DNA from: Ruminococcoides sp052118065
GTDB lineage: Bacteria; Bacillota; Clostridia; Oscillospirales; Acutalibacteraceae
Assembly: GCA_052118065.1 (NCBI GenBank)
Contig: JBQKHY010000016.1
Coordinates: 1 to 52,559, forward strand
Direction: 5' to 3'
DNA: 52,559 nt
Below are positions 26,478-34,736 of this stretch, one piece after another. The first letter of the stretch is position 1. Every line of letters begins with the position of its first letter. The notes below the pieces were generated by a model. It had not been told where the DNA came from. It saw nothing but the letters and a program-made list of their open reading frames with translations, and did no database searches. A program made the position numbers and the translations under genes.

Positions 26478-28391
26478 TTAAATAACCTTTACTCTTGTAT
26501 CAGGTGCCATCAATTTAAAGATTTCTCCAACGTTAATCTTTGAAGGACTGTTTACAAAACAGCTGTCACGGAACACCGCACGCAGCGGTCGTTTTCTTGC
26601 AATTTTCTTAATTACTTCATCAGGAATATTTTCATCGAAGCAAGCAACAAGGTCACCGTCATTGTAGTTATGAACGGTGCAACCATCAATCTGCTCTGAG
26701 CTGTAAGGAAGCGATAAAGGAAGTCCCCATTCAAGAAGACAGCCAAATAACAAGTCAAGGTCATTACGGTCAGACTTAACGTTAGATTCAAGCATAGCTA
26801 ACATAGCTTGAGAGTAATCGTTAGGAGAATAATAAACATCGGTCATATTGCTGTCATCAAGCTTTAAAACTCTGAAACCTGTATCAAGGTCTTTTGCGTT
26901 AGGATTTTCTTCTTTGATTTTCTTGCCGGCACGGCGGATACGTTCTTTGCCGATTTCGCAGATGTTACTAAAACCCATTTTATGTGCTTCTGTTCCTTTT
27001 TCACAAGCTTCTGGTAGCTGAACTAAAATAAACTTTCTTTTAGTGTTTCTTTCTGCGTTAATTTGGATTGCTGCGTGTGCAGTGGTTGCTGATCCGGAAA
27101 AGAAATCTAATATCAGAGAATCTTCATTGGTAGATATTTGGATTAATCTTGTCATAAATTCTACAGGTTTCGGATTATCAAAAACTCCTTTTGAGCCTAA
27201 CAATTCTCTTAATACAATAGAAGCTTTTTTATTTCCTTCGATATCTTGGAAAAGATTTGAGACCTGTTTAGTTCTACCTTCTAAATAATATTTCACATAC
27301 GGAGTCCATGGTGATTTTTTATATCCTTCAACAGTTGGAAGGTCTGTATCATCATTTTTCTTCCACACGATCATGTCATCTTTCACAAGCTTATCATAGG
27401 AGTCCTTTGCAACTCTCCATCGACTCAAGTAATCTCCGGGACCAAATGGATACACCTCACTTCCATCTGGCGCTATTACAGGATAAAACATATTAGGTCT
27501 ATCTTCTTTCCTATCAGCATTACCTGTCTTTCTTAATTGTAATGTCGAATATCTACCTTTTGCATCAGACTCACTAAAACGTTTCATGTCCTTCTCGTCC
27601 ATATCGATGCCATTCAATGTAAAAGCACTGGATTTTGAATAAACAACGCAATAGTCTAAAGAGCTTCCAATCTTATTTGCATCCTGACCTGTCGTAGTTC
27701 CTGTTGCACGTGAAATACAACCAACAAAATTACTATCGCCAAATACTTCGTCGCATATTTTAATGAGGCTGTCCAATTCATTATCATCAATACTTATAAA
27801 TATGGCTCCATCATTACTAAGCAAATTTCTTGCCAACATAAGTCTTGAATAAATCATAGAACACCAATCCGAATGAAAACGTCCATTACTATCAGTGTTT
27901 CTGAACATTCTATTTCCGTCCTCGTCCAGTTCGCCTGTTTCATCGGCATACTCTTTACCTGTCATTTTGAAATCATCATTATAAATAAAGTCGTTGCCTG
28001 TGTTGTATGGTGGATCGATGTAAATCATTTTCACTTTTCCAAGGTAACTCTCTTGCAAAAGTTTCAACACTTCAAGATTATCGCCCTCAATATAGAGGTT
28101 TTCTGTTCTGTCCCAGTCCACACTTTCTTCAAGGCATGGACGTAATGTCTTGCGAATAGGCTTATTAGCTTCAACTATAGAAGCCTTCTTGCCAACCCAA
28201 GTAAACTCATATGCCTCATCACCGTCTATAACATCTTTTGAAAGAAGTTGCTTTAACATTTCAAAATTAATAGCCTTTTTCAAGTTACCGTTTTCATCTT
28301 TTGCTTCTGTTATGCAACTAGGAAACAATTCACCTATTTTCTCAATATTCTTTTCAGTCATATCAACTGATTCCATCTTCATTTTATCCAT
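26478..28391 (-). CDS. mod: Type III-like DNA adenine methyltransferase Mod
   Basis: A 637-residue site-specific N6-adenine or N4-cytosine methyltransferase. ATG 28391 follows GGAGG; upstream in-frame codons lack one. Order of motifs is beta class: catalytic DPPY in IYIDPPYNTGNDFIYNDDF at ~126, a target-recognition region at ~230-400, and the AdoMet-binding FxGxG equivalent DFFSGSATTAHAAIQ near residue 435. It would set the specificity of both methylation and restriction with Res. Its 5' end overlaps the DUF2971 gene by 8 nt, so translation is coupled. Confidence 0.92.
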   Translation of the reverse strand: MDKMKMESVDMTEKNIEKIGELFPSCITEAKDENGNLKKAINFEMLKQLLSKDVIDGDEAYEFTWVGKKASIVEANKPIRKTLRPCLEESVDWDRTENLYIEGDNLEVLKLLQESYLGKVKMIYIDPPYNTGNDFIYNDDFKMTGKEYADETGELDEDGNRMFRNTDSNGRFHSDWCSMIYSRLMLARNLLSNDGAIFISIDDNELDSLIKICDEVFGDSNFVGCISRATGTTTGQDANKIGSSLDYCVVYSKSSAFTLNGIDMDEKDMKRFSESDAKGRYSTLQLRKTGNADRKEDRPNMFYPVIAPDGSEVYPFGPGDYLSRWRVAKDSYDKLVKDDMIVWKKNDDTDLPTVEGYKKSPWTPYVKYYLEGRTKQVSNLFQDIEGNKKASIVLRELLGSKGVFDNPKPVEFMTRLIQISTNEDSLILDFFSGSATTAHAAIQINAERNTKRKFILVQLPEACEKGTEAHKMGFSNICEIGKERIRRAGKKIKEENPNAKDLDTGFRVLKLDDSNMTDVYYSPNDYSQAMLAMLESNVKSDRNDLDLLFGCLLEWGLPLSLPYSSEQIDGCTVHNYNDGDLVACFDENIPDEVIKKIARKRPLRAVFRDSCFVNSPSKINVGEIFKLMAPDTRVKVI

Positions 28392-29211
28392 TATAATCCT
28401 CCAATAATGTATAGTCATTATCACTTATTCTTGTGCATAGCAAATCACCACAAGATAATTTATGTGATATATTATTAAGTCTTTTTTTATGCGCTTCTGA
28501 GCAATTTAAACCTGCTATAATTCGTTTAGTTTTTAAACCTAAATCTAATATTGGCACATTACCACCATTTTTTATATTCATAACAATTCTATATTCATTT
28601 TCATGAGACCATGAAATGTGTTTTGTTAAGAATTGATGAAAAAACAATTGACTAAAAGTATCAGGTATTCTAGTATCTGTTTTTTTATCTTTATTTTCAA
28701 ATAAATTAGATACATCGTTAATATATTTCCCAAATATATTGGTTACCTTCGATCTTTCAGGTTCATAAGAAACTTTATAAATTCTAGTAGGGTCACATAC
28801 CTCGTACTCAACACAGTAGCCTTTGTAATTATTAGTATAATATGCCCACATCGGTAAATTATTGACTGTACTATTAGATAGAGAAGTTACTGAATATTTA
28901 TCTTTATAATTACTAAAATAATCTAATAATTCTTTTGGATAACCTCTATCAATCAATTGTGATTTATCAATATACATAAATTCAAATTCATATGGGTCAT
29001 TAAGGTATCTTGATGATGAAAACCAAATTTGCTGATTTTCTAACGATTTTAATTTTTTATTATCAAGCTTTCTATTGCCAAGAGAATAAAATTTAATAAG
29101 TCTATCAGGTATATAAGCAAGTCTGTACTTCTCAGCTTCATCTATTTTTCCTGCAATATATAAATTTAAATATTTAACGACACTATATTTATTGCCATTG
29201 TTATTATCCAA
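28384..29211 (-). CDS. DUF2971-like protein within the type III operon
   Basis: A 275-residue protein with the DUF2971 pattern: LIKFYSLGNRKLDNKKLKSL, IWFSSSRYLNDPYEFEF, VTSLSNSTVNNLPMWAYYTN, YKGYCVEYEV, and ISWSHENEYRIVMNIK near the C-terminus. The family is widespread and uncharacterised; it occurs singly in defence regions. The start is TTG 29211 with AAGGAG upstream. It overlaps the genes on both sides (DUF4391 by 8 nt, mod by 8 nt), so it is an integral part of the operon, not a stray insertion. It could be a toxin-like effector or accessory factor; this is speculation. Confidence 0.75.
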   Translation of the reverse strand: MDNNNGNKYSVVKYLNLYIAGKIDEAEKYRLAYIPDRLIKFYSLGNRKLDNKKLKSLENQQIWFSSSRYLNDPYEFEFMYIDKSQLIDRGYPKELLDYFSNYKDKYSVTSLSNSTVNNLPMWAYYTNNYKGYCVEYEVCDPTRIYKVSYEPERSKVTNIFGKYINDVSNLFENKDKKTDTRIPDTFSQLFFHQFLTKHISWSHENEYRIVMNIKNGGNVPILDLGLKTKRIIAGLNCSEAHKKRLNNISHKLSCGDLLCTRISDNDYTLLEDYNG

Positions 29212-29869
29212 TAGTTTCTAACTCCTTTTTTAATTTCTTTAATTCAGCATTTAGCTCCATTTGCTTATTAAGTTGTTTTTCTTTTCTGATTTTTGATTTC
29301 AATTTTGAAATTTGTTTTTGCAGTGCTTGTTTCTGATCATACTTTTGTACTGATTCTTTCAAGGTTTCAGCAGAATTACTTGGTTTTAAATTATCTCCGG
29401 CTATTTGTCGTACAAAGTTCTCATAAACAGAATCAATATTCAAGCCGTCTAATTTTAAAGGTAATTCTTCTTCGGCTAACCAATCTGTATGGTAGTAACT
29501 GGTTACCTTAAAGGCATTAGTACCTGATAATAAATTTTCTTTATAGCCAATATAGGCTTGAAATTTGTTATCATATTCAAGTATAAACAAAATATGATAA
29601 GGTATTTCTCTATCTATTTGGCGAAGTAAACTTTCATCTAAAGTAGGGTTATTTAGACGAATTTGAAAGACTTCCAGTTCTGTTACATTTGTTCCGGGTG
29701 CTAGATTCGTTGTAGAAACTGCAATTTTGTTTTTCCAATAAATAGCCTTTACCTGTTCCACAAATATCTTTTTTAGAGCAGGTGATATATCCAATTTATC
29801 ATAGAATTTTTGTTTGGGAATTCTTTTGTTGAATTCAGTTGATTTTGGTAGTACAAAAATAATAATCAC
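29204..29869 (-). CDS. DUF4391-like protein
   Basis: A 221-residue protein with the DUF4391 beginning LPKSTEFNKRIPKQKFYDKL, then KKIFVEQVKAIYWKNKIAVS, NVTELEVFQIRLN and IPYHILFILEYDNKFQAYIGY. It ends in a Lys/Glu coiled coil (residues ~175-220). DUF4391 proteins regularly accompany SNF2-like helicases and type III-like Mod/Res. The most likely start is GTG 29869, which directly abuts the TAG stop of the helicase gene in the same frame; the AGG of that junction is too close for a good ribosome binding site. Translational reinitiation or limited readthrough is therefore likely. Confidence 0.75.
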   Translation of the reverse strand: MIIIFVLPKSTEFNKRIPKQKFYDKLDISPALKKIFVEQVKAIYWKNKIAVSTTNLAPGTNVTELEVFQIRLNNPTLDESLLRQIDREIPYHILFILEYDNKFQAYIGYKENLLSGTNAFKVTSYYHTDWLAEEELPLKLDGLNIDSVYENFVRQIAGDNLKPSNSAETLKESVQKYDQKQALQKQISKLKSKIRKEKQLNKQMELNAELKKLKKELETIG

Positions 29870-32800
29870 CTACTTTACAACTAAGAAACATATAAGTTCA
29901 AAGTCATCTAAACCTGAAACTGTTGACATTAATGCCGATGTGCCACCTGCTGAAAACAAACTATCAATGTCACTTTCTTCTTTGCAATCAATTATAGAAT
30001 TAATTGCATCACTAAGAAGTTCTGATATTTCTAACATATCTCTACCGTCATCAGTTTCTTCATTAAATTGCTTACAAAGCTCCTTTACCGGTTCTTTCTT
30101 ACCACGACAAAGTAACCTTATATCATCAAGTATTTTCTTAGGATTAAGATAATCACAAATAACCTCACCGTCATTTCCTATATAAACCATATAGAATGGA
30201 TGGATTCTGTTTTGATTATCTACATTTACATTGTTGTTTATATTTTTAAGTATGAATATTACACCTTGTGGCAGTTCTTCGGTTGCCGGAACTACTGCAT
30301 GCATACCCTTTGGCATTTTTTCTAAATCACCATGAGTTTTCACATATTCAAGTAGGTCTAACCTAAATTCATTAAGACCTAAATCCATAATTGAAATACC
30401 GGTAGACATATCTTCAATATCAACAACTTCTTCTTGCAAACGCTTTAGTTGTTGTTTTCTATATTCAAGGTCACCTTTTTCTTCAGAATTGATAAGGTCA
30501 TCGTCACCTGTAGAAGTCATTACAGTGATTTTCATTCTTGTTTCAACTCTACCTTTTAGATTAATATATTCATCCAAATCCATATCAGGCCAGAAATTTA
30601 CAAGTTGAATGTAGTTGTTTTTGCTACCAATACGGTCAATTCTACCAAAACGCTGAATAATTCTTACGGGATTCCAATGAATATCATAATTTATAAGGTA
30701 ATCACAGTCTTGTAAATTTTGTCCTTCGGAAATACAGTCAGTTGCTATCAATATATCAATCTCTGTTTTACTATTTGGCATTAAAACATCTCTATCTTTA
30801 GAAAGCGGTGAAAAGCAAGTTAGAACATTGTTGAGTGTTGCTCTAAAGCCTTTTATTGTTGTTTTGCCATCAATTGAACCTGTGATAACTGCTGTATCTA
30901 AACCATACTTATCTTTAATATATGTACTGACATTATCATAAAGATAATCGGCAGTATCAGAAAAAGCTGAGAAAATCAAAACTTTCTTATTACCCGGATT
31001 AATCGGATTTTCAATCTTTTTAGAAAGTAATTTCAATAATTCTTGGAGTTTACTGTCATGCTCAGGGGTAATATCTGCAACCATCAAAGTCAGTAACTCT
31101 AATGTTTCAGCATCTTTCATTAACTCAGTACGCCAAGTTTCGTAGTCCATATCTGCAAGGTCAATTTTTACCTTTTTACCTACAGTAAAATATTCTGTAT
31201 TACCATCATCAATATCAAAATCAGAATCTGAGGCTTCATACATATCAATATTTACTTTACCATACTCTTCAAAATGATTGATAGCTTCAATTGTTGTATC
31301 GATATGTGTCTTCATTCTTTTTAAAGTAAGTTGGAATGAATTTACAGAACTTTCCAGACGCTTTAAAAGATTGATACTCATTAACCGTCTGATACCTTGT
31401 TCACGGCCTTGTTGAGTAAGATTTTCGCCTTTATTATGAGTAAGATCCATATACTTTTGAATTTTACTAGGAAATATATAATTAGATGGTGTATAGATAC
31501 AAAGGGACAACATCATTAACTGCTCATATATTTCGTTATAGTTAATAGCAGAACTCAAATCAGTAAGTTTTGGACGAAGTGAAATAGGTTTCTTTCTTTC
31601 AGGAAATTTACCTATCTCAGTTGTATCATAATATTTTTCAATATGTTTTCTTGATCGTGCAATAGTAACACTATCCAATAATTCAAAGAAATCGAAATCA
31701 AGTGTTCTTAGCAAAGCATCTGTGGTTCTATTATTCGGTTCAAGTTCACTCCAAGCATTAAAAGACTTTTGTGCTTGTCTAAATATTTCATCAATTGTTT
31801 TCTTAGTATCAAGTTTTTCATTAATTAAATTAGAATTACCTTCATATGCAATCGCCAGCTGATTTTTTAAATCTATAAATTTATTATTTACCGGTGTAGC
31901 TGACAACATTAAAACCTTTGTTTTGACACCTGGTTTCATAATTTTTTCCATTAATCTAACATAACGATTTTCATGGGTATTTTTATGAGTACCGGTACCA
32001 TTACGAAAGTTATGTGATTCGTCAATTACAACAAGGTCATAGTTTCCCCAATTTAATCTATCTAAATCTAAACCGTTTGAAATACCGTGTGTTCTTGATA
32101 AATCAGTATGAAACAGAACATCATAATTAAGTCTATCTTCAGCAATAGGATTGTTTACATAGTTATCTTTATAAGTATTCCAATTTTCTGCCAATTTTTT
32201 AGGACATAATACAAGGACACTTTTGTTTCTATTTTCATAATACTTAACTACTGCAAGTGAAGTAAATGTTTTACCAAGACCTACACTATCTGCAAGAATG
32301 CAGCCATTATATCGTTCTAGTTTATTAATAATTGCAAGTACAGCATCCTTCTGAAAGTCATAAAGCATATTCCATATTTTGCTTTGCTTAAAACCTGTAG
32401 CTTCATTTGGCAGTTCATCCTCTGAAATATCTTCAAGAAATTCACTGAATACATAATACAATGTAATAAAGTAAATAAGTTCAGGGGAATTCTCATTATA
32501 AGCAGTTGTTATATTCTCTATAACCATTGAAGTAACATCTTGAAGTTTTTCTTTATCATTCCATATTTTATCAAATAATTCTATATATGAATTAGATAAA
32601 GGAAAACCAATACGACTAATCAGATTGTAACTATTATTTCCACGCTCACAGCCAATATCAACCGTTGTAAATCCATTAATAGGCATATATGTCATTTCGT
32701 CTTCTTTTCCGACTATATTAAAAAATCCACTCATATACTCACCTGTAGTATTTGATTTAAATTTAGCTTTTCTCTTTATCCAATCAGCACATTCCTTTGC

Positions 32801-33106
32801 AATGGATTTTTGGGTCATTTCATTACGAAGTTTTATCTCAAATTCTGTACCGTAAAGACTATTTTCACGATTTAACCTTGGAATATAAAATTCTCTCTTT
32901 TGCTTTGCAGCTTTTTCTTTAATAAAAGTTGGTGAAGTAAAAATAAATCTAAATTCATCTATATTTTCTAATTGTTTTTTCAATTCTTTATAGGCATACA
33001 TAGAAAAGCATGATGCAGCAATTGATAATTTGCTGCCTTTAGTTATTGTTGATATTAAATCATCACGCACAATTTCATTAATATTATCAAATATCTTTGT
33101 ATCCAT
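29870..33106 (-). CDS. SNF2-type helicase with PLD-like N-terminal region
   Basis: A 1078-residue SF2 protein. Residues ~1-190 resemble the phospholipase D-like N-terminal domain of defence helicases, but no HxK active-site motif is visible. Then Walker A LADSVGLGKTFTSLAV (~270), Walker B VVIDESHNFRN, motif III MLSATPVNN, a long helical insert, and a C-terminal helicase lobe with IATDCISEGQNLQDCDYLIN and motif VI IIQRFGRIDRIGS. Start ATG 33106 has AAGGAG upstream and a consensus promoter at 33173-33201. It is the first gene of the operon helicase-DUF4391-DUF2971-mod-res. It probably translocates on DNA to control or enhance restriction. Confidence 0.87.
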   Translation of the reverse strand: MDTKIFDNINEIVRDDLISTITKGSKLSIAASCFSMYAYKELKKQLENIDEFRFIFTSPTFIKEKAAKQKREFYIPRLNRENSLYGTEFEIKLRNEMTQKSIAKECADWIKRKAKFKSNTTGEYMSGFFNIVGKEDEMTYMPINGFTTVDIGCERGNNSYNLISRIGFPLSNSYIELFDKIWNDKEKLQDVTSMVIENITTAYNENSPELIYFITLYYVFSEFLEDISEDELPNEATGFKQSKIWNMLYDFQKDAVLAIINKLERYNGCILADSVGLGKTFTSLAVVKYYENRNKSVLVLCPKKLAENWNTYKDNYVNNPIAEDRLNYDVLFHTDLSRTHGISNGLDLDRLNWGNYDLVVIDESHNFRNGTGTHKNTHENRYVRLMEKIMKPGVKTKVLMLSATPVNNKFIDLKNQLAIAYEGNSNLINEKLDTKKTIDEIFRQAQKSFNAWSELEPNNRTTDALLRTLDFDFFELLDSVTIARSRKHIEKYYDTTEIGKFPERKKPISLRPKLTDLSSAINYNEIYEQLMMLSLCIYTPSNYIFPSKIQKYMDLTHNKGENLTQQGREQGIRRLMSINLLKRLESSVNSFQLTLKRMKTHIDTTIEAINHFEEYGKVNIDMYEASDSDFDIDDGNTEYFTVGKKVKIDLADMDYETWRTELMKDAETLELLTLMVADITPEHDSKLQELLKLLSKKIENPINPGNKKVLIFSAFSDTADYLYDNVSTYIKDKYGLDTAVITGSIDGKTTIKGFRATLNNVLTCFSPLSKDRDVLMPNSKTEIDILIATDCISEGQNLQDCDYLINYDIHWNPVRIIQRFGRIDRIGSKNNYIQLVNFWPDMDLDEYINLKGRVETRMKITVMTSTGDDDLINSEEKGDLEYRKQQLKRLQEEVVDIEDMSTGISIMDLGLNEFRLDLLEYVKTHGDLEKMPKGMHAVVPATEELPQGVIFILKNINNNVNVDNQNRIHPFYMVYIGNDGEVICDYLNPKKILDDIRLLCRGKKEPVKELCKQFNEETDDGRDMLEISELLSDAINSIIDCKEESDIDSLFSAGGTSALMSTVSGLDDFELICFLVVK

Positions 33107-33172
33107 AAAATGCTCCTTAAATGCTAAAATAAAACAATTAGTGTATATATTTTGTATATTTCAACACAGTAC

Positions 33173-33201
33173 ATTATAAAATAAAAGAATATTTTTGTCA
33201 A
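33173..33201 (-). promoter_or_regulatory. Consensus promoter of the type III-like operon
   Basis: Minus strand: TTGACA (33196-33201), 17-bp spacer, TATAAT (33173-33178), both perfect consensus, about 67 bp upstream of the helicase ATG. Confidence 0.85.
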
Positions 33202-33241
33202 TAATATACTCAATATGTAAATAATTTCACATAAATTTTAA

Positions 33242-33266
33242 TGATAAGTCCCAATTATGGGACAGT
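33242..33266. promoter_or_regulatory. 25-bp palindromic site, left copy
   Basis: TGATAAG then TCCCAATTATGGGACAGT. The core GTCCCAATTATGGGAC (33248-33263) is a perfect palindrome. It recurs in inverted orientation at 47884-47908 with 22 of 25 identical bases. It lies 40 bp upstream of the helicase -35 box and 114 bp upstream of the -35 of the divergent operon. It may be an operator shared by the two operons or one end of a mobile block. The rest of 33107-33457 holds only promoters. Confidence 0.75.
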
Positions 33267-33379
33267 AAAGTCACCCCTTTCAAATAATCTTATAAAACAT
33301 ATCTACAATTGCAAATACTAAAAAATGAGCCTATTTTACAAACATTCTTTGTTTCATAATTTTATATCACATAACAACA

Positions 33380-33408
33380 TTGTATTTTATTAAATTATGC
33401 TTTATAAT
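33380..33408 (+). promoter_or_regulatory. Promoter of the exonuclease-like/UvrD operon
   Basis: TTGTAT at 33380-33385, 17-bp spacer, TATAAT at 33403-33408, 49 bp upstream of the ATG at 33458. The ribosome binding site AGTGAGG precedes the start. Confidence 0.7.
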
Positions 33409-33457
33409 AATATAAAAATGTATATTTCTTAAAAAATTAATAAAGTGAGGATATAAA

Positions 33458-34735
33458 ATGAAATGTCTTAATTGTGGTACAACAACAGACCATTATCTTT
33501 GTAGTTGTTGTCAAAATCCTGATATTCTAGATAAAATTTTCAATGAAATAAGATTTTATAATCAAGAAAAATGTTCCAATCCGAATATAATGGAATTTGC
33601 TAACGGACTCACAGAAAAGTATGCTGAACGAAATATAATACCTGAATTACTTGAAATGTTTGATTCAGGAATAACTGATTTTTATTATTGTTTGTACTAC
33701 AAAATGTGTAGGGATGTTCAATTTGAAGAGAAAGCAATTCACTTCATACAATCTCAAGATATAAATGATATTCGTACTCAAAATATACTGTACAATTTAA
33801 TTGATAGTTATATTCCAAATGATTTTATAAAACCGCAAAAATGGTGTAATATTATTGTTGAGAATAAAAACCTATGTTGTGAACTGTACATGATTGCTGC
33901 TAAGTATTTCTCAATGATAGGTGAATATGATTTATCTGATACTATTGCTGATAGAGGGCTTGTTCTTTGCAAAGGCGATAATTATAAATCCTTTATGATG
34001 TATGAACCTAATGAATTAATTTTTAAATTATCAAAGCAAAAAAGCGATACAAATAGATATCGCACTAAAAAGCCATACTGGCCTATTACAGAAGAACGAA
34101 GAAGAGCAGTTGCAGTGTTCTACGATAAAAAAGGTATAAAATATCCAAGAATCACACTAAAACCAAAGAAAGTTAATGAGAATGATTTTTCTCCAATTAA
34201 TGAATGTTTTGAAGATAACTTGGACAACTACTGTGCTTTTTGGTGTTCTGAATCGTTCAGTATTTCATCAGCAAAAAGTATTTATCAAATTGCAGCAGTA
34301 AAGGTTTGTAATAAGTTAATTGTTGATGAGTTTCAACAGTTAGTCCGTCCTTGGGATGGTAAAGCAACTATAAAAAATGCTGCAAAAGAATCAGGTATTG
34401 AACTTTCTGCAATTGAAAATGCAGAAGATGTTGACTTAGTTATGCAAAAATTTTTTGAATTTGTTGGTAGCGATATATTGGTTTCTACCGGTGCATTAGG
34501 GAATCAAGCAAAACTTATTTCTCGAGCAGTAAGATATTCCGGTATGAATGAAATAAAGAACGAATTTTATGATATTCTTGATTTAGCAGCTGAAACTTCT
34601 GAAGAGTTTGATTTTGATAACAATACCCGTGAATATTTGTTGGCATACTTCTCCATTCGTGAAGGTAAAACAGCCTTAGAAAAAGCAGAGGTCAATAAAC
34701 AACTATATGATGCACTAAAAGAATATGGTGAGTAA
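33458..34735 (+). CDS. Zinc-ribbon protein with degenerate DnaQ-like exonuclease domain
   Basis: A 425-residue protein. Residues 1-20 form a CxxC...CxCC zinc ribbon (MKCLNCGTTTDHYLCSCC). Residues ~25-200 are helical and TPR-like. Residues ~255-420 align by eye with a DEDD 3'-5' exonuclease: YQIAAVKVCNKLIVDEFQQL matches the 'IEIGAVKV..GKIVDEF..LV.P' strand pair, and FFEFVGSDILVSTGAL matches 'FLEFIGDAVLVAHNAS'. However the motif I DxE becomes CSESFS, the motif II Asp becomes Asn (GALGNQ), and the motif III His/Asp become Thr/Lys in KTALEKAEVNK. All metal ligands but one seem lost, so the domain is probably a binding module. It is coupled to the UvrD-like gene (1-nt gap). Confidence 0.7.
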   Translation: MKCLNCGTTTDHYLCSCCQNPDILDKIFNEIRFYNQEKCSNPNIMEFANGLTEKYAERNIIPELLEMFDSGITDFYYCLYYKMCRDVQFEEKAIHFIQSQDINDIRTQNILYNLIDSYIPNDFIKPQKWCNIIVENKNLCCELYMIAAKYFSMIGEYDLSDTIADRGLVLCKGDNYKSFMMYEPNELIFKLSKQKSDTNRYRTKKPYWPITEERRRAVAVFYDKKGIKYPRITLKPKKVNENDFSPINECFEDNLDNYCAFWCSESFSISSAKSIYQIAAVKVCNKLIVDEFQQLVRPWDGKATIKNAAKESGIELSAIENAEDVDLVMQKFFEFVGSDILVSTGALGNQAKLISRAVRYSGMNEIKNEFYDILDLAAETSEEFDFDNNTREYLLAYFSIREGKTALEKAEVNKQLYDALKEYGE

Positions 34736-34736
34736 T

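Noticed and set aside
23415..33106. DISARM or BREX assignment for the helicase/methylase operon
   Set aside because: No DUF1998 (DrmB), PglZ, BrxC or BrxL-like gene is present; Mod and Res motifs fit a type III-like enzyme better.
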